From positions 124,001 to 188,000 of the forward strand of contig OZ243958.1 of the NCBI GenBank assembly GCA_965214495.1: a DNA stretch of 64,000 bases, in the 5' to 3' direction. The notes under the pieces were generated by a model. It was given only the letters and a program-made list of their open reading frames with translations. It was not told the DNA's origin and searched no databases. The DNA is from JANQOH01 sp965214495. GTDB lineage: Bacteria > Pseudomonadota > Alphaproteobacteria > UBA7887. Position 1 is the first letter of the stretch. Every line of letters starts with the position of its first letter. Positions 25,776 through 34,872 of this stretch are shown piece by piece. A program made the position numbers and the translations under genes.

Positions 25776-26717
25776 TCAGGGGCAGGGAGGCGGTTCGACG
25801 CCCGCCTCGTATTTCCGCCAGAACTGGAACACCGAGCGCTGAAACTCGCGCTGCACCAGCGCCAGCGCGGCGTGTGCTTCCGGCAGTTCGACGAGCAGCG
25901 CCTCGGCGCGGCCGTCGCCGCGCCGCCAGGCGCAAGCGACGTGGCGCTCGACGAAGCCGAGATAGTCGTCGAGGTCGTCGAGCGGCGCCCGGTCGGTCAC
26001 CAGCGGCCCGTGGCCGGGCACCAGGCGCTCCCAGTCCCGCGCCGCGATCTCGGAGAGCTGCGCCCGCCACGTCGCCACGTCGCCATGGGGAAGCGACGGC
26101 ACCCGGCCGTGAAACACAAGGTCGCCGGCGAACAGCGTGCGCGTGGCGCGGTCGAAGATCACCAGATCGCCCGCGGTGTGGCCGCGGCCCAGCAACGCGA
26201 TCTCGACGACGCGCCCGCCGAGGTCGATCTCGATATTCGAGTCGATCGGCCGGTTCGCCGTGCCGATCGTCGTTCCTTCGGTCCACACCTCGCCGGTGAG
26301 CCGTGTGATGTTCTCGAGCACCGGCGCGCCGTCGCGGGCAAGCCACGACGCCGCTTCGCGGTGCATGATCACCGCCGCGCCCGCTTCGCGAAAGACCGAC
26401 AGGCCGAAAGCGTGATCGAAATGGTGATGGGTGATCGCCGCATAGCGCACCGGAAGGGCGGTGACCGCGGCGATGACTGCAAGCATTTCCTCGGCATAGC
26501 GCCGGGTCGGGCCCGCATCCACCGCAAGCACCGCCTCGGTGCCCACGATGAAGCCGATATTGGCGATGTTCCCGCCGTTCGCGGGCGACACTTCCTCCTG
26601 GGCACCCCACATTACATGGACGCCGGGGGCGATCTCTTCGGGATGCAGTCCGTAACCGCCCGCCCCCGCGGCGCCCGCGAGCGAGGAGAGGGCGAGCGCG
26701 GCGGCGATCCGTTTCAC
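25776..26717 (-). CDS. quinoprotein-relay zinc metallohydrolase (SoxH-like MBL fold)
   Basis: A 313-aa exported metallo-beta-lactamase-fold hydrolase. A signal peptide covers about residues 1-20. The metal motif THHHFDHAFG gives H97, H99, D101 and H102. Further ligands lie in GHTAGD, in FAGDLVFHGRVPS and in VPGHGPL. Such SoxH-related enzymes typically sit beside SoxYZ-like carriers and PQQ dehydrogenases. Here it is the last-but-one gene after three SoxYZ-fusion genes, 7 bp behind the nearest, and probably acts on a group attached to the carrier cysteine in the periplasm. Confidence 0.82.
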   Translation of the reverse strand: MKRIAAALALSSLAGAAGAGGYGLHPEEIAPGVHVMWGAQEEVSPANGGNIANIGFIVGTEAVLAVDAGPTRRYAEEMLAVIAAVTALPVRYAAITHHHFDHAFGLSVFREAGAAVIMHREAASWLARDGAPVLENITRLTGEVWTEGTTIGTANRPIDSNIEIDLGGRVVEIALLGRGHTAGDLVIFDRATRTLFAGDLVFHGRVPSLPHGDVATWRAQLSEIAARDWERLVPGHGPLVTDRAPLDDLDDYLGFVERHVACAWRRGDGRAEALLVELPEAHAALALVQREFQRSVFQFWRKYEAGVEPPPCP

Positions 26718-26724
26718 GATCGAC

Positions 26725-27489
26725 CTACATGGACGGCGCCGGTGTCATCGCTTCGAACCACAGGCCGGCGCTGTCGCGCACGCTCACCCGGACGGTCCGC
26801 TGCTCGTCGGGGAGGTCGAAATGGAATACCGGGTCGTGCGACAGCGCGGCCCAGGTCGTCAGGTCGGCGAGCGGGCCGCGGTCGTCCTCGATCGCCACCT
26901 GTTCGATATGATAAGCGGGGACCGTGTCGCCGGCGTCGTCGGTGGCGAAGCCGGTATGCATCGGATGGGCGATCCTGACCTTGAGCCGGCTCGCGCCGCC
27001 CGCGCGATCGAAGCGTTTGAGCGCGATGTCGCCGAGCGCCGCGAGCGCGTCCTCGGGCATGGTCGAGCACCCGCCCGGGCTGTTGACCGTTACGGCCGTC
27101 TGCGCCACGTGCCAGATCCCGGCGGTGTCCAGCGCAGCGGCTCGGACCGGGGTCGAGCGTTCCAGGCGGACGTTCATCCCGACCGCCTGGATCGGACGGC
27201 GCGGGGCGATGCGAACCGCTGTCCGGATCGGGTTGTTCTCGATGAACACCGCGATTTCCGCAATCCCCGCGCCGCCGTCCGGCAATTTGACCACCAGCGG
27301 CACGCTGTGGGGTTCCTCCACCCAGTCGGGCATCACCAGACGCACCCGATCGTCGTAAACGACCGGCGCGCCGGCGAACTCCTCCGCTATCATGTCGGCC
27401 CAGATTTCGGAGCGCAGCGGATCCTGTTCGCCCGCAACGGACGGCAAGGCGACCGACACGGCGAGAATGGCGACGAGCGCACGCAACAT
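26725..27489 (-). CDS. SoxYZ-fusion carrier protein, copy A
   Basis: A 254-aa exported SoxYZ-like carrier. A signal peptide (about residues 1-19, ending PSVAG) precedes a SoxY-like domain closing with SPGGCST, where C141 would be the carrier thiol. The SoxZ-like half follows (SRLKVRIAHPMHTGFAT ... DPVFHFDLPDEQRTVRVSVRDSAG). In Sox systems sulfur intermediates ride on the SoxY cysteine. Fused forms occur near quinoprotein dehydrogenases. AAGGAG precedes the ATG. Copies B and C lie directly upstream. Confidence 0.83.
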   Translation of the reverse strand: MLRALVAILAVSVALPSVAGEQDPLRSEIWADMIAEEFAGAPVVYDDRVRLVMPDWVEEPHSVPLVVKLPDGGAGIAEIAVFIENNPIRTAVRIAPRRPIQAVGMNVRLERSTPVRAAALDTAGIWHVAQTAVTVNSPGGCSTMPEDALAALGDIALKRFDRAGGASRLKVRIAHPMHTGFATDDAGDTVPAYHIEQVAIEDDRGPLADLTTWAALSHDPVFHFDLPDEQRTVRVSVRDSAGLWFEAMTPAPSM

Positions 27490-27527
27490 CTCTGAAACTC
27501 CTTCGTTCGTCCGGTTCGTTTCCGCCG

Positions 27528-28304
27528 TCACATCCGCGCCGGCCGACCGGCGATCTCGAAAACCTCGCCGGCCGTATCGGTCGCCGAGATACGCACGCTC
27601 TGCTGCGATTCCGGCAGGTCGAAATAGAACACTGGATCGGCGGCGACCGAGGCCCACAGGGTCAGTTCGGCCAGCGGCCCCCGGTCGCCGGCAAGGGTCA
27701 TGCGTTCGATATGCCAGGCAGGAACGGCGTTGCCGTCGGGGCCGGTCGCGAGGCCGGTATGCATCGGGTGGCCGATCCTGAATTTGAGTCGGCTGTCGCC
27801 TTCGGTGCGCACGAACTGGCGCATGTCGATCTCGCCGACCGCAACGCCTAGCCCGCCGCCGGCGGCGGAACACCCGCCCGGATTGGCGACTTCCACCACC
27901 CGGTGGACGACGTGCCACACGCCGTCGGAGTCCCGCGCCGCGGCGCGCACCGGGGTCGAGCGTTCGAGCCGCAGGTTGAAGCCGACGCCGCCCATCGGGC
28001 GCAGCGGCGCGATGCGCGCGACGTTCGTGAACGGATTGTTCTCCACGAAAAGTGCGATCTCGACCACCTCGTAGGGAGTGTCGGCGAAGCCGATCATTAC
28101 CGGCACGCTGAACGCTTCCTCTACCCGATCGGGCAGCACCAGATAGAAGCTGTCGTCGTAAACCATCGGCGCGCCGTCGAATTCGAGATCGACGATATCG
28201 GCCCAGGTTTCGCTGGCGAGCGGATCCTCGGTTCCGCCGGCGAGCGCACCGGCGGCGTTTCCGACCAGCAGCGCCGCGGCCAGCGCGCGAAGCGCCGCCG
28301 TCAT
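27528..28304 (-). CDS. SoxYZ-fusion carrier protein, copy B
   Basis: A 258-aa paralogue of copy A with the same plan: signal peptide to about residue 22, SoxY-like domain with NPGGCSA (C145), SoxZ-like domain (SRLKFRIGHPMHTGLAT ... DPVFYFDLPESQQSVRISATD). The start ATG at 28304 overlaps the stop of copy C as ATGA. Sequence divergence from A and C is substantial, so the duplication is old and the copies may differ in partner or cargo. Confidence 0.83.
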   Translation of the reverse strand: MTAALRALAAALLVGNAAGALAGGTEDPLASETWADIVDLEFDGAPMVYDDSFYLVLPDRVEEAFSVPVMIGFADTPYEVVEIALFVENNPFTNVARIAPLRPMGGVGFNLRLERSTPVRAAARDSDGVWHVVHRVVEVANPGGCSAAGGGLGVAVGEIDMRQFVRTEGDSRLKFRIGHPMHTGLATGPDGNAVPAWHIERMTLAGDRGPLAELTLWASVAADPVFYFDLPESQQSVRISATDTAGEVFEIAGRPARM

Positions 28305-29077
28305 GTCGAGGGCTCCGCGGCGATCGACTCGAAGCGCAAGCCGGCGCTGTCTTCCGCCGTCACGCGGACTTCGCGCCGCCCGTCAGCCAGATCGAAGAAG
28401 AACACCGGGTCGCTCGACAGCGCCGCCCGCGTCGCCAGCGTGGCGATCGCGCCGCTCTCGTCCGCCAGTTCGACGCGCTCGATGTAATAGGCCGGCACGA
28501 TCTCGCCGTCTTCGGTAGCGGCGAAGCCGGTGTCCATCGGATGGTTGATCTTGAGCTTGACCCGGCTTGCGCCCCCGGCGCGATCGAACTGGCGCACCGC
28601 GATTTCGCCGAGTTCGCTCGCCGGGCCGCCGACCAGGGCGGAACAGCCGCCGGGAACCAGAACGCTCACGCGCTTGTGGACGACGTGCCAGACGCCCTCG
28701 CTATCCATCGCCGCGGCGCGCACCGGGCCGGAGCCTTCCAGCCGGATGTTGAAGCCCACCGCCTGCATATAGCGATGCGGAAAGATTCGCACTGCCGTCT
28801 GAATCGGGTTGTTCTCCGCGAACAGCGCCAGCTCCGCCACCTCGCCGAAGCCGCGGGTGAGTTTGATCATGACGGGCACGCTGAACGGGTCCTCGACCGT
28901 CTCCGGCATGGTCAGGTGCAGGCCGCCGTCATAGACCACCGGCCCGCCGCCGAGTTCGGTCTCCACCAGGTCGGCCCAGATCGGCGAACCCAGCGGATCG
29001 CGCGCGCTCTCGCCCGCGACGCCCGCGCTTCCACCCGCCAGAACCGCTATCGCTGCCGCAACCGCTATCCTGTTCAT
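28301..29077 (-). CDS. SoxYZ-fusion carrier protein, copy C
   Basis: A 258-aa paralogue and first gene of the cluster. A signal peptide (about residues 1-22, AGVAG) leads into IWADLVETELGGGPVVYD, shared in pattern with the other copies. The thiol is C145 in VPGGCSA. The SoxZ-like half contains SRVKLKINHPMDTGF and DPVFFFDLADGRREVRVTAEDSAG. ATG 29077 is preceded by GGAGGATCG. The frame is open far upstream only because of high GC; the signal peptide fixes the start. Divergent from the DUF169 gene. Confidence 0.83.
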   Translation of the reverse strand: MNRIAVAAAIAVLAGGSAGVAGESARDPLGSPIWADLVETELGGGPVVYDGGLHLTMPETVEDPFSVPVMIKLTRGFGEVAELALFAENNPIQTAVRIFPHRYMQAVGFNIRLEGSGPVRAAAMDSEGVWHVVHKRVSVLVPGGCSALVGGPASELGEIAVRQFDRAGGASRVKLKINHPMDTGFAATEDGEIVPAYYIERVELADESGAIATLATRAALSSDPVFFFDLADGRREVRVTAEDSAGLRFESIAAEPST

Positions 29078-29161
29078 CCGATCCTCCCCGTCCCGCGTCG
29101 CACATGGAACTTCGCGCGCTTGTAACGTATTTCTTGCCGCTTGGAAACCGGAGGATCGATC

Positions 29162-29983
29162 ATGACGGACGGCGGCTACGACATTTCTGCGGCGGCGTTG
29201 AAGGCGATGGCCGAGAAGCTGCGGGTTCTGCTCGGCATTCGCACCCTGCCCATCGGCCTCAAACTGTTCGCCGACACCGAGGAGATGATGGCGGTGCCCG
29301 GTATCCGCACGCCGACGGCCGGCTATCGCTTCACCGGTTGCCAGCTCGTGACCCAGTCGCGCATGGCCGGCTTCACGCTCGGCATCGTGCACGACAACGT
29401 GCGCGGCCACAGCAATTGCGGCGGGGTCTTCGGCCTCAACGCCCCGGGTGAGGACTACCTCTCGGGCGAGCAGATGGACGGGGTCTGGTTCGAGAACCGC
29501 GACGCGGCGCGGACGCACCAGGAACAGATGGTCCGGGTGCCGCCGGGCCGCTATCACGGCGTCTGCGCCTCCCCCCTGCGCAGCGGCAGGCTCGACCCGC
29601 CCGACATCGTGCTGATCTACGCCAACCCGGCGCAGATGATCCTCATCGTCAACGGCCTGCAATGGAAGCGCTACCGCCGCTACGACATGACCATCACGGG
29701 CGAGACCGCGTGCTCGGATTCGTGGGGCAGGGCGCTCGCGACCCGCGAAACCAGCATTTCGATCCCGTGCTACGCCGAACGCCGCTACGGTGGGGTGGCG
29801 GACGACGAAATGCTGATCGCCCTGCCGCCGAACGAGCTCGCGCGCGCCATCGAAGGACTCGAGGGACTGTCGAAAGTCGGCCTGCGCTACCCGATTCCGC
29901 CCTATGGCGCCCACATGGACCCGGCGCTCGGCATGGCGCGCAGTTACCAGTCAGCTAAGGCGGAAAAGGCTGGCGCGCCGTGA
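29162..29983 (+). CDS. DUF169-family protein
   Basis: A 273-aa protein recognised as DUF169 by KLRVLLGIRTLPIGLKLFAD near the N-terminus, the Cys-containing RFTGCQLVTQSRMAGFT, and the C-terminal ISIPCYAERRYGGVADDEMLIALP. Cysteines in GHSNCGG, GVCASP and ETACSDSWG suggest a metal or cofactor site, but no biochemical role is established for the family. ATG 29162 has GGAGG upstream and replaces a slightly longer reading. It is divergent from the SoxYZ cluster. Confidence 0.85.
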   Translation: MTDGGYDISAAALKAMAEKLRVLLGIRTLPIGLKLFADTEEMMAVPGIRTPTAGYRFTGCQLVTQSRMAGFTLGIVHDNVRGHSNCGGVFGLNAPGEDYLSGEQMDGVWFENRDAARTHQEQMVRVPPGRYHGVCASPLRSGRLDPPDIVLIYANPAQMILIVNGLQWKRYRRYDMTITGETACSDSWGRALATRETSISIPCYAERRYGGVADDEMLIALPPNELARAIEGLEGLSKVGLRYPIPPYGAHMDPALGMARSYQSAKAEKAGAP

Positions 29984-30011
29984 TCGGCGCCGGAAAAGGA
30001 GAAGCGCTCCC

Positions 30012-30173
30012 CTACCGCCCGCTGCGCCCGGCGATACTGTCGCGCGAGCCCTCGAGCAAGCCTTCGACCCGAGCGACCCGCTCCGACAAACCATGCATAT
30101 CGCGATGCAAGCTCCACAGGAAGCCGAGCACACCGACCATGAGACCTGCGATGACGATCGTGTCCGCGTTCAT
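30012..30173 (-). CDS. 53-aa membrane-anchored coiled-coil protein
   Basis: A 53-aa protein: one N-terminal membrane helix (TIVIAGLMVGVLGFLWSL), then a short amphipathic coiled-coil segment (LSERVARVEGLLEGSRD). Small proteins of this pattern recur in alphaproteobacterial genomes without assigned function. It is divergent from lepA (84-bp gap) and convergent with the DUF169 gene. The pattern of helix plus heptads supports a real gene despite its size. Confidence 0.6.
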   Translation of the reverse strand: MNADTIVIAGLMVGVLGFLWSLHRDMHGLSERVARVEGLLEGSRDSIAGRSGR

Positions 30174-30257
30174 CGCTTCGATGGTGCCGCGCCGCTGCGC
30201 GGCGGTCAAGCGCCTCGACGGCGCGCCGCTGTGGCGGCTCGCGGTCGAGGCGGCCCG

Positions 30258-32051
30258 ATGACGGCCCGCATTCGCAATTTCGCGATCATCGCGCATATCG
30301 ATCACGGCAAATCGACGCTCGCCGACCGGTTGATCGAGCGCTGCGGCGGGCTGGAAGCGCGCGAAATGGCGGCGCAAGTGCTCGATTCGATGGAGATCGA
30401 GCGCGAGCGCGGCATCACCATCAAGGCGCAGACCGTGCGTTTGACCTGGCGCGCCGCCGACGGCGAAACCTACGCGCTCAACCTGATCGACACGCCGGGC
30501 CATGTCGACTTCTCCTATGAAGTCAGCCGCAGCCTCGCGGCGTGCGAGGGCTCGCTGCTCGTGGTAGATGCCAGCCAGGGGGTGGAGGCGCAAACCCTGG
30601 CCAATGTTTACAAGGCGATCGAGCAGGACCACGAGATCGTCATCGCGCTCAACAAGATCGACCTGCCGGCGGCCGAACCCGACAGGGTGCGCGCGCAGAT
30701 CGCCGAAGTGATCGGACTCGACGCAGACGACGCGCTCGAAATTTCCGCCAAGACCGGGCGGGGCGTGGAGGCGGTGCTCGAAGCGCTCGTCCGACGTCTG
30801 CCGGCGCCCGCGGGAAACCGCGACGCGCCGCTCGAGGCGCTGCTGGTCGATAGCTGGTACGACGCCTATCTCGGCGTCGTCGTCCTGGTGCGCGTCCATC
30901 ACGGCGAGTTGTGCAAGGGCCTCAAGGTCCGCTTCATGGGCGCCGGCACGACTCACCGGATCGACCGCGTCGGCGTCTTCACCCCGAAGCCGTTGCTCGT
31001 CGACGTGCTCGGCCCCGGCGAGGTCGGCTTCATCACCGCCGCGATCAAGACCGTGGCCGATACGCAGGTCGGCGACACGATCACCGGCGTCGAACGCCCG
31101 GCAGCGCAAGCGCTGCCGGGCTTCAAGCCCAGCGTGCCGGTGGTGTTTTGCGGCCTCTATCCGGCCGACCATGCCGACTATCCGCGCTTGCGGGACAGCC
31201 TCGCCAAACTCCGGCTCAACGACGCGAGTTTCGACTACGAGCCGGAAACATCGGCCGCGCTCGGCCTCGGCTTTCGTTGCGGGTTCCTCGGCCTCCTGCA
31301 TCTGGAGATCGTCCAGGAGCGCCTCGAACGCGAGTTCGATCTCGATCTGGTGACCACCGCGCCGAGCGTGATCTATCGCGTGCACACGACTGGTGGCGAC
31401 GTCGTCGCGCTGCATAACCCCGCCGATCTGCCCGACCCGGTGCGCGTCGCGCATATCGAGGAGCCGTGGATCCGCGCCACCGTCTTCGTACCCGACCGCT
31501 TTCTCGGCGGCGTGCTGCGCCTGTGCACCGCACGCCGCGGCGAACAGGCGGCGCTGACTTACGCCGGTGCGCGCGCCATGACGGTTTACCGGTTGCCGCT
31601 GAACGAAGTGGTGTTCGATTTCTACGACCGTCTGAAGTCGATCAGCAGCGGCTACGCCAGTTTCGACTATGAGCTGGAGGGGTATCGCTCCGGCGACCTC
31701 GTCAAGGTCGCCATCCTGGTGAATGGCCAGGCGGTGGACAGCCTCGCCTTCATGGTCCATCGCGACCGCGCCGAGGCGCGTGGGCGGGCATTGTGCGAGA
31801 AACTCAAGACGTTGATCCCGCGGCAGTTGTTCCGGATCGCCATTCAGGCGGCGATCGGCGGCCGGGTGATCGCCCGCGAGACCGTGAGCGCGCTGCGCAA
31901 GGACGTGACCGCGAAGTGCTATGGCGGCGACGCGACTCGCAAACGCAAGCTGCTCGACAAACAGAAGCGCGGCAAGAAGCGTATGCGCCAGGTCGGCAAC
32001 GTCGAAATCCCGCAGGAAGCCTTTCTGGCGGCGCTGAGAATCGAAACCTGA
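30258..32051 (+). CDS. lepA: translation elongation factor 4 (LepA)
   Basis: A 597-aa ribosome-bound GTPase, full length for the family. G1 is AHIDHGKSTLADRL, G3 is DTPGHVDF and G4 is NKIDLP. The C-terminus has the LepA-specific RKRKLLDKQKRGKKRMRQVG and VEIPQEAFLAAL. The ATG at 30258 matches the known N-terminus RIRNFAIIAHIDHGKST. LepA acts in translation and 30S assembly and associates with the membrane. Confidence 0.97.
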   Translation: MTARIRNFAIIAHIDHGKSTLADRLIERCGGLEAREMAAQVLDSMEIERERGITIKAQTVRLTWRAADGETYALNLIDTPGHVDFSYEVSRSLAACEGSLLVVDASQGVEAQTLANVYKAIEQDHEIVIALNKIDLPAAEPDRVRAQIAEVIGLDADDALEISAKTGRGVEAVLEALVRRLPAPAGNRDAPLEALLVDSWYDAYLGVVVLVRVHHGELCKGLKVRFMGAGTTHRIDRVGVFTPKPLLVDVLGPGEVGFITAAIKTVADTQVGDTITGVERPAAQALPGFKPSVPVVFCGLYPADHADYPRLRDSLAKLRLNDASFDYEPETSAALGLGFRCGFLGLLHLEIVQERLEREFDLDLVTTAPSVIYRVHTTGGDVVALHNPADLPDPVRVAHIEEPWIRATVFVPDRFLGGVLRLCTARRGEQAALTYAGARAMTVYRLPLNEVVFDFYDRLKSISSGYASFDYELEGYRSGDLVKVAILVNGQAVDSLAFMVHRDRAEARGRALCEKLKTLIPRQLFRIAIQAAIGGRVIARETVSALRKDVTAKCYGGDATRKRKLLDKQKRGKKRMRQVGNVEIPQEAFLAALRIET

Positions 32052-32239
32052 CTGCCCCTCGGAGCGCTCGGTAACCTCCATGAACGACATGATCTCGACC
32101 TCTGCCGCGAACACGGCCAGCCGCCCGCGCAGTTCGTCGATTTCGGCGAGTTTCCTGGAGACTTCGGGGTGAAGGACGACCTTTCCTTGTCCTGCCTTCG
32201 TGACCGGTCTTTCCTCTCCCGTCGGTCCGGACGCCGGCT

Positions 32240-32698
32240 TCAGCCGTGGACCATGCCGCGTTTCTCGAAGAATTGCTGGTGATAGTCCTCGGCGGGCCAG
32301 TAATCGCCCGCCGGTTCGATCGCCGTCGCCACCGGCCGGGGCAGCCGGGCCGCCACCGCCTTGCGCGAAGCCTCCGCCGCCTCCGCCTGCCCGGGATCGT
32401 GGGCGAAGATCACCGACCGGTATTGCTCGCCGATATCGGGCCCCTGACGGTTGACCTGCGTCGGGTCGTGGCTGGCCCAGAACACGTCGAGCAATCGATC
32501 GTAGGTCACTGTGGCGGGGTCGTATTCGACTCGCACTACCTCGGCGTGACCGGTGGCGCCGGAACACACCTGTTCGTATGTCGGCTTTGGCGCGTGCCCG
32601 CCGGCATAGCCGACGCTCGTCGAACGGACCCCCGAAACCCGGCGGAACGCCGCCTCGACACCCCAGAAACAGCCGGCGGCAAAGGTCGCGGTCGCCAT
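32240..32698 (-). CDS. msrA: peptide-methionine (S)-S-oxide reductase MsrA
   Basis: A 152-aa enzyme that reduces methionine-S-sulfoxide in proteins. GCFWGVEAAFRRV carries the catalytic Cys10; GYAGG, YEQVCSGATGHAEVV and QGPDIGEQYRSVIF are conserved. The end DYHQQFFEKRG lacks the extra C-terminal recycling cysteines of some MsrA, so resolution may use Cys45 or external thiols. AAAGGAGGAAAA precedes the ATG. It lies 11 bp downstream of the DUF6460 gene. Confidence 0.95.
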   Translation of the reverse strand: MATATFAAGCFWGVEAAFRRVSGVRSTSVGYAGGHAPKPTYEQVCSGATGHAEVVRVEYDPATVTYDRLLDVFWASHDPTQVNRQGPDIGEQYRSVIFAHDPGQAEAAEASRKAVAARLPRPVATAIEPAGDYWPAEDYHQQFFEKRGMVHG

Positions 32699-32709
32699 CT
32701 TTTCCTCCT

Positions 32710-33063
32710 TTACCCGATCCGGCGCCGCAGCGCCCACACGCCGCGCGCCGCCAGCCCGACAACGAACAGGCGCAGCGCATCGAACAGCGTGAGCAGCACG
32801 ATCGCGCCAAGCCACGCCGGCAGTTCGATCGTCGGCAGCACGTAGTCGAAATACAGGGTCGGTTCGAGCTCGTTCGGGTCGAGGGTCTTCTCGACGAAGG
32901 ACTGCAATCCGACCAGGCTGTTGGCGTCCACCTTGTACCAGACTTCGGCGATCTTCGCGCCGCCTGCCCACAGAAGCATTGCCGCGCCGACCAGCAGATT
33001 GGCGACGATCAGGCGAAGAAGCGGCCGCTGGCGCCGGTGGTCTCCGTTACCGTTCTCGAGCAT
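32710..33063 (-). CDS. DUF6460-like membrane protein
   Basis: A 117-aa protein with helices at about residues 18-36 (LIVANLLVGAAMLLWAGGA) and 83-108 (LGAIVLLTLFDALRLFVVGLAARG). The tryptophan/lysine-containing middle and C-terminal RRRIG fit small alphaproteobacterial proteins I associate with DUF6460. Function unknown. It is upstream of msrA and probably co-transcribed. Confidence 0.65.
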   Translation of the reverse strand: MLENGNGDHRRQRPLLRLIVANLLVGAAMLLWAGGAKIAEVWYKVDANSLVGLQSFVEKTLDPNELEPTLYFDYVLPTIELPAWLGAIVLLTLFDALRLFVVGLAARGVWALRRRIG

Positions 33064-33152
33064 CGCTTCCCTCCCATGCGCCTCATGCCCCGTTCAGCCG
33101 GCGAAGCGTAGCCATGGATAAGCGGCGACGGTCCGCCCGCCGGGTTATTCCG

Positions 33153-33902
33153 CTACAGAGCGTTGCACGGACGCCGCAGCGTGCGCCACATATGCGAGGC
33201 TGGGGTGTTGTCGTTGCCGAGACCTTCCGGCGGTTGCCGGAAATGGCGTCCGACCACGTCCTCGAACTCTTCGAGTTCGACAACAAGATCGGAATCGAAC
33301 GCATACAGATCGTTCACGCAGATCATGCGCGCCGACATATACCATTTGTGCTTCCGCGCACGTTCGTATTCGGCGACGATATACGGTTCCGGGCGATAGT
33401 CGGCGCCGAACATCCGTGCATACATCGCCGGATAGGCGTAGCCGACCGACTCGTCGGGGAAGAACCGCAGCGCCTGATGCATCCGAATGGCCCAGCTCAC
33501 CTCCTCGTCCACATAGGGTTCCACCAGTTGCGCGCCCCAATAGCCGTGGTCCGACCGGATGAATCCGGCCACCGCGATATCGTGCAACAGGCAGGCGAGA
33601 ATCATGTTTCCGGGCAGGCCGTTCTTGCGCGCCAGTCGCGCGCTTTGCAGCAGATGCTGCTGCGCCGGCGCGAGGCGGTAGCGGAAGAAGTCCAGCAGCG
33701 TCGGTGCTTCCGGCATTGCCGGCAGCCGCGGGTCCTCGCCCATCAGCAACCGCTGGCCGGCGCCGAAGCCGGCCCCCAGCGAGCGGTCGCCGTCGGCGAG
33801 GTTGTAGAGCAGCGACTTGGTGACGAGCCGATTTCCCAACTCGTTCATCTGCCGCGCCTCCAGGGCGTCGGCGCGTTCCGAAAGCGTCTGCGGCGCGGCC
33901 AT
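33153..33902 (-). CDS. HD-domain protein
   Basis: A 249-aa, mostly helical protein. ACLLHDIAVAGF supplies the H107-D108 pair of an HD domain; H119 in SDHGYWGAQL, H142 in IRMHQALRFF and a late Asp in ICVNDLYAFD complete a plausible metal site. HD proteins are phosphohydrolases or, in PhnZ-like cases, mixed-valence di-iron oxygenases; the spacing of the extra histidines leaves both possible. It stands at the edge of the IS-remnant region. Confidence 0.65.
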   Translation of the reverse strand: MAAPQTLSERADALEARQMNELGNRLVTKSLLYNLADGDRSLGAGFGAGQRLLMGEDPRLPAMPEAPTLLDFFRYRLAPAQQHLLQSARLARKNGLPGNMILACLLHDIAVAGFIRSDHGYWGAQLVEPYVDEEVSWAIRMHQALRFFPDESVGYAYPAMYARMFGADYRPEPYIVAEYERARKHKWYMSARMICVNDLYAFDSDLVVELEEFEDVVGRHFRQPPEGLGNDNTPASHMWRTLRRPCNAL

Positions 33903-33972
33903 CGTGCTTTCCTGACAGGATAATTAGCAGTTTGCTATGTAGGAACGGCAGTAACTTTCGTCAACGTGCAAC

Positions 33973-34210
33973 CAGGGCAATCGCTTTTGGTTCTTCGGGT
34001 CTGGTTTGCGGCGGCCCGGATGAGATCGAGCATGAAGTTGTCGTTCCGTCCGGCGCGTTCGAGCTTTCCCCGCATGGCGTTCTTGCCGGGTTCGCAGCGG
34101 GCGATAATCGGGGCCGGCCGGCTCATCGGCGCGAGGTTCTCCGGGCCGTAGCCCGCGCGGTTGCGCCGGCGATCCTCGTTCATGGCCGCGTCGAGAACCC
34201 GATGCAGCCT
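33973..34210 (-). pseudogene. ISAs1-family transposase C-terminal remnant (left copy)
   Basis: The minus strand reads LHRVLDAAMNEDRRRNRAGY, then GPENLAPM, GKNAMRGKLERAGRNDNFML and DLIRAAANQ. This is the C-terminus of ISAs1-type (H-repeat) DDE transposases and is closely related to the right copy at 41.8-42.4 kb. DNA similarity to that copy continues past the coding end (AACCAGNCC ... ACCAAA), so part of the element's terminal sequence survives. Everything upstream of HRVLD is gone. Confidence 0.75.
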
Positions 34211-34211
34211 G

Positions 34212-34398
34212 TCAACCGCCTGGGTGGCGCGCCGCCTCCTTGCGCAGCTTGCGGTGCGCGATCTTGATGGCCTCCTGCGTCTTTCCGATCGCACACACAG
34301 CCCCGGCACCGTAATGCCCGGGCGCAATCGAGTGGCCGCGGTCGGCGAGCACATGGTCGCCCTCGCGGATCGGGAATTGCGCGAACGATTCGCCGGCC
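34212..34398 (-). pseudogene. possible IS4-type transposase remnant
   Basis: The minus strand reads ESFAQFPIREGDHVLADRGH followed by SIAPGHYGAG and IAHRKLRKEAARHPGG before a TGA. The GDxVLADRGxxxxPG segment resembles the second catalytic-Asp region of IS4-type transposases, and RKLRKEAARH resembles a basic helix that follows. No ordinary start exists and the piece stops where the ISAs1 remnant begins. The family call is tentative. Confidence 0.35.
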
Positions 34399-34811
34399 CC
34401 CCGCCGTCATCGCCGGCGCCCGTCGCCGTATGGCGCGTCGCCCGCGTTTCGCATGAGATCGAGTTCTCCGCGGCCCAGGGCCGGCGGGCGCGCGATATCG
34501 CTTCGCGAACGACGCTCGGTGCGCGGGCGTCTCGCCCGCATCTTCGCTCCGCGCACCCGCCCGGCGCCCGCCGAAGCCAGAATGAGAATCGCTAGTAAAA
34601 AGAATAAAAAGAACGTTCGATCCAGAATGCTCTCGACGATATACGGACCCGCCGGCGCCACGCTCGTTCTCGACGAGATCGCGCCGGCCGACGGGGGAAG
34701 AGGCTGGCGGACGGAACCGGATCTTGAGCATGGTCCGAGCTGCCCCGGCCCCTCAACCCGGCGATGCGACCGCTTCCAACCTCCGATTCGTGGAAACATG
34801 TCGAGCTTGTA

Positions 34812-34825
34812 CCCCCCCCCCCCCC
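34812..34825. repeat. C14 homopolymer upstream of the giant surface-protein gene
   Basis: Fourteen consecutive C residues end 47 bp before the ATG at 34873. Homopolymer runs of this length slip during replication and act as contingency loci upstream of or inside surface-protein genes in several bacteria. The tract lies in the 5' leader if translation starts at 34873. It lies inside the coding frame if translation starts at ATG 34798, in which case each one-base change would switch the protein off. Confidence 0.85.
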
Positions 34826-34872
34826 GTACGTCACAACCGCGCGTCTGCAGTAGTGTTCCCGCTTCCGGTCCG

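Noticed and set aside
32052..32239. Minus-strand reading VTKAGQGKVVLHPEVSRKLA and following residues in the lepA-msrA gap
   Set aside because: It looks helical and could be the start of a small gene, but it runs without a stop into antisense lepA, has no good ribosome-binding site and matches no family I know.
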